Part shown: in pieces, positions 23,201-38,200 of the stretch
Layout: each line of letters starts with the position of its first letter
How positions within the stretch are numbered: position 1 is the stretch's first letter
Assembly: GCA_004794785.1 (NCBI GenBank)
Contig: SJOL01005988.1
Span: 4,907-68,906 of the forward strand
Direction: 5' to 3'
DNA: 64,000 bases
Source: Opisthorchis felineus
Lineage: Eukaryota; Platyhelminthes; Trematoda; Opisthorchiida; Opisthorchiidae
Position numbers and translations under genes: made by a program
The notes under the pieces: model-generated
The model's database searches: none
Seen by the model: the letters and a program-made list of their open reading frames with translations, nothing else
What the model was told of the DNA's origin: nothing

Positions 23201-26200
23201 TTTCTACCATCCAACGTCCTGGAATGTCACCGTCTTATAAGGAAGCTGCTGACAGGTGAATAATTCATCATACTGACTGTTTCTAGCGGTGATGGAAGCC
23301 AAACGACCGGTAGTAGTGAAGTGACTTTATCGTTTAACACGTGTAGTTGCACTAAAGAGTGTGCAGTGGCTCAACCAAGCCAGAAATAAGGACAAGTGTC
23401 AGACAGTCTGTGTGGGTGCCGGAAGTTGCAAGAAAAATGCTCGAACACGTATGGTGATCAGCTAATACCGACGTGAACTTGCCCTGTTATGCAGTGTGGT
23501 TTTGAAAGATCAAATATTCATTGATGTCATGGACGTATTCACGGTAAAAATGCACACAGTGAGGTAAATAATTTACGCACTAGCAATTATCGTGGAAAAT
23601 TTCCGTGCGAGAACCCGTTTAGATTCTCCGGACACCAGTCTAGATTGAAGAGGAAGACTTTTCAACTAATATTGCGATCTGTAGCTTATTGGAAACAAAA
23701 TTCCACATTAAGCATGGACATAGCAAGGCTATTTCCTGAAACTGTCATTCGGATTCATCCAGAGGTTATTTTGTGATTGTTGAGTTTGGGGCTCTCCCAA
23801 CATCACCGAAGTCACTTGATTCCGAACTCTATGAAGTATTAGAAAGTAGGATACAGAACATTATGCGACTTGATCGTTTCCAGTGAATTCTACCTCAAGT
23901 TGAAATTGCATAACTGATAAACATAAAAAATAGATAACAGGCAGGAATGTTGAGTTCAAATATACATCTTTACCGGTCAAATAATTAATTTCGGAAGCTT
24001 AATGATGTGGGAATTATCCGGAGCATTACGTTACGTTACGCCTAGGTCAGTAGTCTTAAAGTAGCACGAGGGTGTAAGACCGCGGTGCGAAATAAATGGT
24101 GTGGAAATAGAGACTACGAAATGCGAAGCGTATGTGCAAGTGCGAAGCACGCCGCGAGCAAAAATGTTAACGCAAAAGAGCGAAAAACTTCCTGTCCATC
24201 TGAAGCGAAATGATCATTTTATTTAAGGCAACTTCACATATCAAATAAGTCTCTCCGAAAAGGCTTTGTAGTAAAAAAAAACCTTCGACAAATGAAAGAA
24301 TACAGCAGAAGATGTAGGAAAGTGTAGCGAACAAAACAAAGGGTACCATTTATTTGGAGACAAGAAATATCAATTGGGAATAAAGAAAAAGCCCACAGAG
24401 CTAAGGCTTCGAAATGTGTACCGCGGCTATCAGGTGCAAAAGATCGAAGCCATGTTAGTACGACAACTGAAGAGCGGCTTAGATTAATTGCTTATTTACA
24501 TGGGACGCAGGCCGGTCACGCGCGCTTCACCGAACCTGAAAACACCAGTTGATAGAAGAAGCGATTTTCAGGCACTGTGAATGTGTCTCCACTGGGTTCT
24601 TGATTGTTTGTAATGAGTCATTGACATTTATAGACCAAAGTGAGTACTGGGACGAGTAAACAGCAGGCCAACCGTATGAAGCGATTGAAGGATCGTCGTA
24701 TTCACAAAGGCCGTGTCGTTTGAATTGGCAACCCGGATGAATACCACCATGGTGCTCAAAGGTGAAAGGGGAAATGGACAAGTGAGTTGCGCCTGTACCA
24801 CCATTCATGATATGGATGATGAAAAACCACTCACTCCGCAATGTTCTCAGTTAATCTAAAAGGAGACCTGAGCAATCTACAGCACTAAATGTGGCTAGAG
24901 GATGCTGGGACTGAATCTCTGCTCGACTGACCCTTGGCCGGTAGGGTGCATCTTGAATCGGAGGTGGGAAAGGGTGATGATGGCTCTTATCTTGGCTGTC
25001 ATTCTTTTTGTATGTAGAATTCAGTCGGTCACTGCTGAAGCTCCCAGGTCGAACCCAACGGTCATTCACCAGCGTTCTTGTAGGACGTAACGGTGTCTGT
25101 TTGGGCTCAGTATAGAGTGTTTACCGTGAGGCTGTGAATACCGGAGCTCTGTAAAAATGCATTATTGTGAACGGGAAAAGAACTGACGGTCTGTGGCCAT
25201 GTAAGCTCTGGGTGGAGATATCACATTTGGCTAGACTCTGGCAGCACACGAAGTTTGACAGGGCAATCACTAGACCGGGCTGGACTTCATATAGGCTTTA
25301 ATAGTGATGCGTGCACTTGGGGGAGGATTTCATCAGCCCTAAAAGCAGCACTGGACTTATGCTTGAAGTTTTCGGCTAATCCATTAGCTTGTGCGCGGCA
25401 CACCGTTGTTCGAATCCCGTTGCAACCCGAAATTCTAGTCGGCTCATCGTGCAGAGCAGATTCTAAAGACGCCATGGTCACAGGTGATTGCTGATCGGCA
25501 ATCAAAACCAGAAATCTGACGTTCGAAAAAAAGTTGTTGCTAATGGCCTGATGTAGCTTGATGTAGGGGTGTCTTCTTGTCCTGGCTGTATGAGTCCACA
25601 AAAGTTAGCATGTAGAATATGGCAAGGGAGCTACCGAGTAGCTGCGAAAATGGTCATACTCAATAACTGGTACGGGAGTGTTACCCGAGGAATTACTGGA
25701 TAAGAATGCGCTCTTACTCGTTCATACGAGGGACGGCCGCTCTCCCGTTGTCGGATGTCCTCAATTGTGTTTGTCCAGTTAAGTTGCTGTACTAAGAATT
25801 TTGTCGCCGCACGGATAAGCCTTTAATGCTGGTCGGACTATGAGGTGCGAAGTTCTATTCAAAGAAAATCAAGACTGCAGCCGCCGAAAATGTCCTCAGA
25901 GTGAGAGTCATTGACAGGGGGGTTGGCTTCAGTTAGCTAATCGAAGATCATGATATCGTAAAGCCCCCTAGCTTCTCAGAGATGTTAGTTGTTTTTAGCG
26001 AAATGAGTAACGCATTCTTGAAGACTTTCCGGGAGTTCTGAATAGCATAAGTGAGGTGTCCGTAATCATCGAAATTTCAAATTCAGGGTACACCAACTTG
26101 TGTCCAAAATAGTGGACGGCAAAGTAGGTAGCCGATAATTGGCAAATGATGGCCTACCTATTAGTCTGCCATGTCAACTAGAAGCCAAGATGGTTCCACT

Positions 26201-29200
26201 TGGTGCCCTCAACTTGCTGCACAATATCGTGGGCTTTTGTAACCAAAGAGTCCACCGAAAGGCCTATGAGGACTTGTGGATGATGACAAAGCATAAGTAC
26301 TGCAGACGACACGGCTTGTTTGACCGAGCTGGGGGTGGAAACGTTCTCAACACCGAGGGAAATATACAGGTTCTTTTCGTGAAGAAGGTTGGTTCAAGCA
26401 TGATTTAGATTAAAACAGTGCTGATAGCTTATCACGTCACTGAAACGATGTATGCTACCTTGGGGAATAGGCACCGGACAATCCATTGTGATCTCAGAGT
26501 TAGTAGGTGGATTCCGGATACGTTATTTATGTGGCTTATGAGTTAGAAATTATCACTAATTCAGTAAGGCCACTTTTTGAAGACACTGGAACAACTTACC
26601 CAAATGCTCCATGTGCTCGCCGATTTTAGGACTGGAGATCAGGATGCCATAAGTGAACGTGCGGATGTGATTCAGACCGCGACTACGTCTTCGATGAAGG
26701 GTTAGAAGGCGGTATTCCGTAACCAAAAAGTCATTCGAAGAGGTGAAAATTAGGTGAAAAAACAGGTAACCGCAGTTATTGGGCCTATACTGGACACATA
26801 GCTCGTCAGGTTCAAGTATCTTGGGATGGGCAAACACGGGATGGCTGCCAGTTTTTTTCACCGCTGGCTATTGATAGAAGGAAATGGGGTGTTATAGAAG
26901 CCAGCCAGTCATTAGATTGTAATTATGAAGGAACAGGCTATGAGTGAGAAAGGTAGTAGTCAAAGTGCTACAGACTAAGCGATTTCCTATATTGACGATC
27001 CAAAACTGGCTCTAAGAAATTCAGTCTAATAATGGACTTGGCTGAAACCACGATGCTTATCAGCAATGTAATGAATGGCGTGTGCCGATGCTGCGGATCC
27101 ACTGTTGATAGCCGTATGTGATAATAACAGATATGCTGATGACTAACCGTTCGTATTCAGACGGATGCAGTCTGTCATAAAGTTGAGTTGGACCAGCACT
27201 TGCATGCGCAGCATTGTTGCTAAGGCACAATGGATCGGCTTTCGCGTCTGAAACGTGAAGCAAGCGACTAAATTTTGTAATACCAATGGAACTAGTCTCT
27301 CATGCGCTGGAAGGTTAGTTTCCGGTTTGTCCTTGATATTTTAACAGGTCCGTTGGATAAAAAAATGACTGCTGAAGTGACCGCTATTGCGATCCAAGTA
27401 GATCGCGGTGACTCACTGCCTGAACCGTGAGCTGGAGCTTTTTCTGTTCGACCACGTGGGGCTGAAAGTGGAGGTTTTTGGCGTGGAGCATCATCTAACT
27501 GGTCAAGGGACATTATTGATGTCATCACATTCTGCTACAGCCCTGGACCAGTTGTCTTGCCTGGCGGTCTTCGGCCGAAAAGAAATGGATTAACCTATGA
27601 ATTCTCTTCGACCAACCCCTCATCCGAGTTTCGTGACGAAGGTATAATTGTTAGTCTGTTGTTTCTGGTAGCACAAAATTCGGGGTGACCATCGTCCATT
27701 TAGAATTGTAGCCTAGAGGGATTTTAGCACACACGGCTAAACATTTGTCTTGATCACCTAAGAAAAGAAGAGCTGATGTCAACCAAGTGACTAGACTGAA
27801 CTAATTGTCCGGTGATACAGGCCGAGTTGTTACCACACACTTGTTTAATTTCCGGCATCTCCATCCCACCATACCCTGGACACGTAGATGATCATATCGT
27901 TCGCTCGCTTTTCGGGCGTGCGTTCAATTCTGTCGTTATAAACTCACCACAAATGAAGGTGAAGTAATAACGCAAGTTCGAGCCTCGGTGCACTTGATGG
28001 TGATAAGAGTATATTGTTCAGTTGCAAATTGGGTCAGCTTCAAGTTTCACAAGCTCTTGCGCACAGCGAATTGGTTGAGCGCTGAGCAGCAGGACATTAC
28101 TGATGGACGAAAGCCCTGTGTACGGACTACGTTGCAGTGCTCACCATAACCATGTTGGATTCATTTAGCAACAGGCTAGTTGTAGGGGCCTGACGGTACC
28201 ACCTCAGTGTGGCCTCTTATCTTTCAAAGGCAGTTGTACCGTTTCTCTAAGCGCATACTGTAGTGTAAGTTCTGTGGCACATTCTGGTAGACGCCTGTCT
28301 GTTCTTTTGGTGTGCCTCCGCAACAGACTTGGTGAATCACGTCAATCGCCAAGTTACTTGATGAGGTATTTAACCACGTTTGCAGAAGAATTCCTATGGT
28401 AGTTCAGAAAGGCGGCAGCTTTCGTCTTAAAGCCGTAAGCAATGTGTATCTGATATTGTTTGATCACCGGTCGTCTTGAACTGTAAAAGTGGATGTCCTT
28501 CGTCTGAACCCCTTTCAGTGAAGCGTTCCGTGGTACAACAACGGTATGAGATTCAAAAGGTTGTTGGGGTTTTTTCAGTTTCTTTTTCCCACTTTCAAAC
28601 AGTCTGAACGGTAAAACACATTTTTGTATTGAACACGGTTTTAACTAATCCGCGACTGTGTACCAGTGGCACGAATTGTGTCTTAGGTTTAACGGCAGGG
28701 AAGCGTAAAAGAAATTTTAGTACATGCTATCATTCGTCTAATATCCGTGAAAATACGACTATTTTGTTGTGGAACGATGTGATAAATTGTCTCTTTTTCA
28801 TCCTGTTGGACGAAATATCGGTTGGGTCACGTTCACATTACTGTCATTTGCACATCCCTTTGTCTGTCCGGGCGCAATTATTCTGGTGAGTCTATTTCAA
28901 AGGGTGGGAACACTAGATTCGAGTTTCACACCTGTATTACCAAGCTTGAACAGACGAACATGTTCACGCCTGAGCTGTGTGACTGTTTTGCTCGACTTAC
29001 TAAACGACGATCTTGTAGCTGTCCTGAGTATTCTGGTAGACTGAGGTGCCCGTCAGAATTTGTCAGGTAATGCCAATGCCGTTTGAAACCTGACGGACAA
29101 TTTTCGACTACTTGTAAATGGTGAATGTTGGGCCAGGGCAACCATATATCTTCCGTTGAACCTAGAAAACAAGATTTGAAGTTTTTTTCAACAGTGAGGC

Positions 29201-32200
29201 AAAGTCTTTGAAACTGTGTATCCCTGGTGCGGGTTAGAAAGATTTGGAACGTTCTTCCTATCGAGTTGTATTTGTTTAAAGGTCATACAAATCTGGCATC
29301 TAGTGAACATCTACTACATAGTTTCCAGGTAGAAAGCACTGAGTTCGTCACAGTTAAAAACAAATGTTTGGATAATTTAATATGTAACGGGGCAGAAGAA
29401 CGAGATAAGACGATGTCAGAAAGCTGGCATTCTCTAATTTATTTATCGTTAGCTATGTTGCCCAGACTATCACCACAGAGGTGAATTCATCTTCTGTGCT
29501 AAGCCTGCGTCGCTTGTCTGGTTTTTCTTTAGTACCTACAGATATGCTCGAATGACCATTTTCTGCAAGTCTCGAAAGACGAAAGGCTGAATTATCTGGT
29601 ATTAGTGTTTGCCTTTAGTGTCACGCATTCCCCTGAGTCGAACACGCATTAAATCGACTAAAATGGTCCACTTGTCAATGCAGTACTCACAAGCAAAATC
29701 AGTAGCAAGAGTGAAGAAAACAAAGAAATTGTTATCTTTCAAGGTAGAGCCCCCTAGGAGGACTCCTTTTATTCATGAATAGGTCTGAGTAGACTGACTC
29801 CTCGGAAGTACTAGTTAAAGCCCAGTTCAAGCAAATCAGGTACCATTTGATTCAAACGCAAGGGACTACGACGAATCACGACGGCATGCGTCAGGTCTAC
29901 ATGCATTCGCGTAGACGGAATAATCTAAAAACTTGACGTACCTAAAATGCTTGTTACTGGTACCTTTCTATGGAGAAGGCGGGTAATGGAACAACAGAAG
30001 AAGATCGAACAGGACACTAATTACGTCAAACCTAATTCTGATATTGAAGTGGAGGTGAAATTAGTACAAAATGTCTAATTTTACCATTTTCCGATAGTGG
30101 CTTCATAAAACCGTCATGCCGTTTCACGAGTCATCCTAGGAGTTTACCATCTTTAGGAATCTTTATATGCGGTTGCCGGCACAAGAAAAACAAGAGTGTA
30201 GTTTATTGTGGTGTACTATCGTCGTTTCTAGACTGGATGTAGTACATATAGGCTAAATAAACATCTAAAGCTGGGTTATTCACTGGTTTGTGATCACTGT
30301 GACGGACAGTTGGATTAACTGGACGGAAGTTGCATTGTCGTACAACGTATGGTATTTGTCAATCGGGTTCTCAGACTCAGAGAACTGAACAATAATATTT
30401 CTTGGTCAACGGAATGCTGGGCAGTCAGAATTTCACCGCTTAACCAGACACATGTAATGTTCACCTTCTGTTGCTTCTAAAAATTCATAAGGCTGCATTT
30501 TTCTTCGTGATATGTTGCCAGAAAAGTTTCACCAAATTTCAGGTGACACAGAATACACCGGCCTCTGATTACCAAATGGGGATGCTGCGATTCATGCTTT
30601 TCCGGTCATATGCTTTTACCGTTTACATTCCCTGGAGAATTCGCTGGGGAATTCATCTTCCAGCTTGATGAGATCTATGCTGAAAATGCGGAAAGCTCTG
30701 CGTAACTGTTTTATATTGATTAGCTGTCATCAATGGTGCGCATCTCACTAATCTCTATGATGATCTGAATCCATTAGTTTCGAGTTGATGATCAAGTGCT
30801 GCACCACTGAACCACGATTCGATAATTATAAGATCGCAGTTTCAAATGTTCTTAGCTATATGTGAGTTGGCACTAATGACGATCCTCAACAACAATCAAA
30901 CTGTTATAAAGTATTCTTCAGCCTTTAGCTTAGTTTTCCTTGACTTATTGGACAAAATCATCACTGATTCTGCGTATTTAATTTCAGTTTAGGATACTTT
31001 AACGTCTGTTGTGGTATGCAGACATGATTCCTGATTCACTTCAAAAGTTCTGCTCACATCTCAGACACCGACTCAACCCGCTCAAAATATTTTGAATGGA
31101 TATTCATTATACTTTAAGCACATCGATCAGTGAAGTATTTGAATGAGTGAGCCGTTTAATACGGTTTTTTAAGAAGACGAATACTCAGTTAGCTGTATCA
31201 TTCCGATTCATATTTACCTTTACAATTTATAATAACGTTGAAAACTAACGGCAAAGGTCGAATCACACAACAAATTCCGCTGACGCCGACCGACCTCCTA
31301 AGAACATTCTAACCATTTCGTATCTGAATGTTTTAGTTTCTAAGCCTACTGAGCTATCGGAGGTATGTAATTCGTTGAATATTTTCTTTCCCACTTATTC
31401 GAGGTTTGGTATGCGAAGTTACAGAAGATGGCGCCAATATAGCACGCCAAGCTGACATGAGTTCTGCGAGCTCGATCATCCAACTCACTTCACTGCAACA
31501 GACGATTTACATATCTTGTTTGGTTTATTGTGACTATGAGCCGTAGAGATCCAAGACAAAGTATCCGCTGCCCCAAAGCGCTCTGCTTCATCTAAAATAG
31601 AACTCGTTTTTTCTTCGTGCAGATATTGTTTCCTCGGGCTTGGGTGCTGTCTACTTCGACTTGCTGACCGGCAATTATACACATTTGATTGAACTTCCAG
31701 CATTGAAAAGTATCTACGTGGTTGCTAATGGGTAAGTGTGTTCTTCTGTGCATTTGATTCTATTCATCATTTTGTGCGACATGCCTATTTTGGTACCCCC
31801 AATACCCCAGTCTGACCACTTTTCCTCCTGTCTTGATGTGACTATTCTGAATAATCCAGTTTCTAGATACAGTTTTAGCTCCAAGGTGGGTTAGTCAGTA
31901 GTAAGTGTAGTAAGTGTGTTCGGTATTTAGAAACATTGTCAGTGGAGCTGAGTCTTGTGAGTACAGTTGTGTTTACAATTTTACCCAAAATAGCGGCCTT
32001 GGAGCAGTGCCAGTGGCGTTCCCTTCATCACCATGAATGCGCGTTAATATGTACCAGAGCCTATTTTATTTTGGTGAGCATAAAACAAGCAATTAAGAAG
32101 GGCCAATCGCTCATTTATTAAGTTATGTATCAGAACGGGTTTAAAAGAATTACAGAATGTAGCAACTGTTCCTCATACAACACAAATGCTTGTCTCACTT

Positions 32201-35200
32201 AAATCAGAACACCGTAAGCCATACACCTTTTGAATCAATATCCGCTAGCGTAAAGCCTGAGGTAAACCTTAAACAAGAACAGGGACAAGAAACCGGAAAA
32301 TGATAATCACTGAAGACACAACGGTTCACTTTAAGGTGTTCATATCTGTGCGTCCGGAAGCGCATGAGTAAAAATTGAAGGAGAAGCGCATGTAATTAGT
32401 TCAGTTTCACCTGATTCGCTGCCTCTCCATTTTCTCGGTCAGGCCTGTCGGCTCCGTTATTTTGGCTCTCAATGAGAAGGATAGTCATAAACAGAAGGAT
32501 AAACAAGGTGCAGTGTTGTAATTAAGTTGAAAGCAGGAAGACAGAAAGCGATAAGTTAAGCTGGCCGGAATAGATAGAAACAGAACGCGTCCGTCGAATG
32601 CTGCCACGTTCCAAATTAATTACACGCAGTCCTACTGTATCCAAACTTGTCGGCCCCGCTGAGTGGCACTGTGGAAGATTTTGCGGCCAGACAGCATATC
32701 ATCAATCAACCACCGCTCCTCAGTTTTAATTCATTTTTTTCGGGTTGCACGTCATGTAGAGAAATGATCTGATGGAGACCACTGAAAAACTCTCAGGGGA
32801 TACCCATAATCTGCGTAATTAGTACATCGCCTACCTAGTTCTTCAGGAACGGTGTTATCATTCACTCTAACCTAAGACAAAGTCTGAGACTAATCAGGTC
32901 ACAATAAGTTGAACCATGTTACGTGAGAGCCTGGGGCAATGCATGCACGAAACATGCGAGCAGTATGCACAATTCGCGTGCGGTGTGGAAACACCATATT
33001 CTCGGACAATACGCTTTTCAAGCATTCTTGAAATTATGAAAATCTCAGGGAAACACACAGCCCGCCCAACAGAAGGATGAAGTGACAGTTGTTGATCAGT
33101 TCGGGCATCATCTATCATGTTGCTCGAACACTCATCTTCGAAAATGACTGTTAAAGTGGCCAGCCTTAAATCATCCTTATAAAGGATATCAAATTTGTTG
33201 TAGCCCGAAGATGTCAATGAATTTTACCGTGTCAGTGTAAATTTGTTACTTATTTTTTAAGCCTGAGGAATTAAACAGTGAAATTATGGTATGAGAGTCA
33301 ACTTTCCATAATGTTTGCTACTACAAGGATTGACGCTCGACCTAGAAGTTAAAATTTGTCAGCAAAAGCTGGAACTTATCTACTTACCGCTTGTCACGAT
33401 GACTTATGCCAGTTAGGTGTATGGTTCATCTTTACATACGTCCAGCTGACAAAAATATCTGGAAAATGCAGACTGGCCGGCGGCTGAAAGGGTTTGGAGA
33501 GTTATGCCCTACACAAATCGACATGCTTCAGGTGCAAGAACGAATTAACGCGGAATATCAATGAGTCGCAACAAAGTCATGCTTTCGAATGCTTCATTCC
33601 GTGACACTCTTTGAGTAATCCAATGCTGACTGGGTCCTTCGCAGTAGGATATACGCTTATTCTGTTGCGTGCCTAATATTGTAAGATATTTCGGTGTCAC
33701 AGTATAACTGTCTATGCATAATTTGCTTTTGTACTGCCATGCTGATGAACGACTTTCGCATGGCTCAAGTGAGGGGATCTCATAATATGTTGAGGATTGT
33801 AATGGGAATTCTTCTTGGTTGTTTTGGATGCCCAATCAGCACATGTTCAGAATTCCAGAAAGTGCGTGCCTACCGTATCTCTTGTACTGACCCTTATTCT
33901 CATGAGTTTTATCAGCTTCAGACCTTTCGCAGCTTTAGCTCCTTGTTGTACCGCTTGCCGTAGCTAATAATCTCATGGTCCATCCAGACATTTCATCGTC
34001 TAATGAAGTCCAGTTTGCTCGACCTTCCGGCGTTAAACACGATGGCATTGAATACGCACCCATCAACAAAACGTAGGCTTTGTCTCTCAGTTTATTTAAG
34101 GTCAAGCATACTGTTCATTTGTCGGCCAGTATTGTCATACCATTGTTGTCCGTGTCTTTCTCGTTGTTATCGCAACTATACATAATAAACTAACAATTCT
34201 TCAGTAGCTGGAAGTCAACTGACAGGTCTTACGTAAGATATAAGAAATGGGAATGTAGAAGACACCCGAGTCAAGTCACCTGCCGACAATTTTCGCTCGT
34301 ATAAGTGTGAATATACAGCCCATCCAACTTCTACTGTGGAACTGCGCGTTGCACATTCGGAACATTTGAAGACAAGCTTACCCTCCAACGTCCGGTATTC
34401 GAAACCCTGCACTTCATTCATGTCACTAGACCCAGTTTCTGAACCATTTGGTGGTGCTAATTCGTTTGCCTTTGTTTTGATTTTATGTTCCTTTAAGGAA
34501 ACTGCTCCAAAACTGAGGGATTTTAGAACCAGCTTAAAAGAAGCACCGCTCCATTAATTCTGTGGAACCTACGATTTCCGAGGGACATGACTAACTGACC
34601 TGTGTCGATTAGAAGAGGGAAATCGACGTCTATCCAAATACGTTTTAGTTCTATTGCGTTAGGAATCTTTGGTATGTGAGCAAGTTTAGCGATTAACTTG
34701 ACAGCAAAGTGTCCTTTCTATGCAAATAGAAAGATCCTTTGTGTGATCTGGTGTGACGTAATACACCGTCAAATGTTTCTTTCATGCAGTTCACAAGATA
34801 TACAGAACCGATGTAGTTCTGAGTAAACTGTCATCACGAGGAAATCCGATCGTATTTACAAAACGAAACTGAAGCACATTGGTACGCGTGCCTTCTTCCG
34901 TGGCTAGGAAGAATTACAGAAGGTGTAAATTTCATACATGATGCCCCGTTTGGGGCCCATGGCTCATTATTTTTCCAGAGATTCTCGTTTCGTAACCTGC
35001 TTTCTAAGTCACTTAAACAGTTCCACTCTCGATGTTAGGGTTCTGCATGATTCAGTTGATACTGGAAATTTGGTGACCCATACCAGTACAACAATTGAAA
35101 GTACGCGGTAGGCTGATTCTGGATAGTTGGATACAAGTCCAACTGATTTGGAGATATCAGCTAGTATTATGCCTAGTTTATTTATTTAGGATATTTGAGG

Positions 35201-38200
35201 CAGAACATACCTGAGGGCACTTGATCTGACTGCTTTGTACTACTGATCGATGTTTTGAAGTATAACCGTATTTTACGACGGTTTGCGCAAACAGCACAAA
35301 GTCCCACGATGAACTGCTCTAATGACAGTTGCAATGCATAATTCTGGCTTCAGTAGTTTTCATCCACAGACTCGCTCAACAGTGTCAGTATGCGGCACTA
35401 GTTATGTTTATCTCCAGGCAATTCGTACAACCTGTTTGAATTTAGTGTTTCGGAAACAACTGGACCTGCAATCCGGTTTTCAAATCTTTGCAACTACCAG
35501 AGCAAGTGTTTTAGTACGACGCTTTCTTATATTATAGCAACCCGAAATGTGTTCAGTTTGAAACCTGCTAATCCACTTACGATATATCAAATACTGTAGT
35601 GTTTGGACGGAGCCATATCTTTGTATCTATTTCATAATTTCACCTGACCTTGAGTACCTTGTTGAACAATTGTTATTGCTGATCACTGTATCGAATCTTT
35701 GTGTGTTTACACGAAAGAGTACCCAATTCGGGTACTCGTAGATAAGCCAAAAATGTCGCACATGACCCACCAAAGGTGTGCGCTATTTTAAAGTGTTCCT
35801 CACTCATCTGAGGGTTCATTCAGGCAAGCTTTTTGTGTCACAATCTGATTAAACATTTTGGTCTCTAAACTGTTTTCGGTTACATATATTTCTCACTTAA
35901 TGCAAGCACGGACGTCGCCTAGTGATACCCGTCATGGATGATAGTGAGACACAAATCACTGTGTACAGAATGCATCAATAAAAGTGAAAATTGCTGAACA
36001 GCTCCTTAATGGCTCAAGGTATCAACTTACTGACGTAGTGTGCAAAGGAAGAATAATAAACGAGCCTAAGAACGGGGAGCAATTGGATAAAACACGCGAA
36101 AACAGTAAAACACTTTCTGATCGGGTTACCTAAGCTGATGCAACTTAGCGATGTATATATAATCTAACTGAGCAGTGTCCTCGCGTTATGTACAACAGAT
36201 GAGAAACGGTCTATTTAACAGTAAACCAGTGTTGAGGCGGATGTAGTGTTTGAAGTAAAATCGGCACTGGCAGCAACGATATGAATGAAATCGTAAGATA
36301 ACAAAGAAGTTACAGGCAGAGCGAACCAGTTCACTAGGGGTTCGGGTGAGGGTGTGATATCTGTTCACATCGGACCGACCAACTTCAACATCAGACTTGC
36401 CAACGTCATATATTTCTAAGTGCAAAGATTTCGCTGTCATTATATGATTGTCATAGACTCTGCGGAGCATACGATTGAATGGCTAGGATGAAAGGTTACC
36501 TGGAATTAGTCTGGTTTGTTTAAACAACCCCTGTCCAAAACTGTGGTTGAGAGTCTTGTGCGTTTTAGCATCGATTATAAATAGTCACAGCGGGAGGTGT
36601 GCCGCTATGTGCATGAAAAGTGGATTCCACTAAAACATGCCTTTGCACCTACTCTCGTGTATGCATAAACAGTATGAAGTGTATGGAGTTGAAATACTAT
36701 CCTTAAGAAAAAAGGTAGTCTTGTCATTTTTTCTAAATGTACGAGGCCTGCTAGGGGAAAGCGTTACCCATTATTTCCTTATGGAGGCTTCAATATGATG
36801 GCTTGTCTAATGGCATTTGTCTTGTATGAAAACAAATCTATTGAATTCGTATAAATTAGGTACCTAGGCACTCATGTATTTGTCGGAGGAGGGCTTACAG
36901 TGAATTTTGGCGAGTACTGACCCATTTCCATTTCTTATGACGTGATGCCTAGACAGGTAGATTTAAAGGCAGTGTTTTGGTCACAGGCATCCTTAATAAA
37001 CTCAGTGCAAGTGATTCCAACTTATATGAGTTGTTTCTGAAGGCCTGGCATTTACAAGGCTCATTTTGCACAAGGATTTAAACCTTCTGACCCTTCATAA
37101 AGTAAAATCTGGCAACACTACCAGATTTCGTAGTGTCCACGGAAGCTAGTATATCTGAACGCACCGTGTGTTGAAGTGAATTTTATACTCTTGAGAAATA
37201 TGAGTCAGCTTCACCTCATTAAAAAACACTTCCAGCAGATACATTGCGGGAATATATATGTACTTTTGGTAGGCTGTCAGTTTCCTTCTATTGTACTATC
37301 ACACTGGCAAAATCAACACGCAATGGTGAAATCACGACTATACAGCTCATTGAACTCCTCAAAGTTGAAAACATAACAATGCTGAGTTTGGTACTAGGAC
37401 AGTTTTTTCTTTTCCGCTGCACCATGTTGCTCACTGCTACCTGTATCAGGGAGATTTTCCATTAAATACAGTCGTGTGTTTTGTTAATGGAAATCTATCA
37501 CCACAGGTGTAGGTAACAAACGAAGATTCTCCAGACTGTCCTTCATGTGGGAAAGCCGTCGTAGCTGGGAATATGTCACTGTTGCCATAACGGGTACTGA
37601 AGAACCAGCGAGTTTACTTGGACCCTCGATAGCAAACACTAACAAGGTGAACAGTTGCCTGAAACATTTATTTCCAGTTCCAAACTTTGCCTCTTACATG
37701 CATTTGGAACGGAATTACCTAAAATGGAAAGTGGTCAATAATTTATGAACGTAATTGTCTATCAGACGGAAACTCTTCTAGACGAGTTAGCCTTCTCATC
37801 GAGGAGTGTGTGTTGTGACGCCTAGTAAGGTAACATACCTATTCATATTACTCAAGTGAACTTTCACAAACATGGTTTACTCTTTAATCTGATGGCGTCG
37901 ATAAATTTAACAATTAGACACATCTCAAATGTATACCGAAATGGGCATTCATATGAATTTGAGGCCATCTTACTCCTTTCCGCACTTATGTGGTTCCTAA
38001 ACGCGGACTGTCAGGTACTACCAATTGTACAAATAACCCCAAGTAGATCGTTTCAAACAGATATCTGACATAAGCCGTCTCAGAATCCGGTGATCTATCC
38101 TTCCCATGTCGAATTCTGTTGTTACAGGTGTACCTGTTCCCTGACCGCTGAACAAGTGATCCATGCTTTGCACCAGATATTGTTTCTGCGTCGTTTTAGT

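Larger units (their letters stand above)
20253..31622 (+). other. Intron 1 of the semaphorin-like gene (11.4 kb)
   Basis: Donor GTAAGT, acceptor cttcgtgcag. It holds hammerhead SINE copies near 20.34, 21.2, 28.9 and 30.7-30.9 kb, a further tRNA-like repeat near 25.4 kb, a Ty3/Gypsy reverse transcriptase remnant near 26.6-26.9 kb, a possible non-LTR C-terminal remnant near 29.2 kb and a possible solo LTR near 24.0-24.5 kb. The remaining stretches (21.4-24.0, 25.5-26.5, 26.9-28.8 and 29.5-30.7 kb) show nothing I can name. Confidence 0.75.

Noticed and set aside
25287..25601. 104-codon minus-strand open frame
   Set aside because: It crosses the tRNA-like B box and contains GCNGIRT, a usual sign of SINE-derived false proteins.
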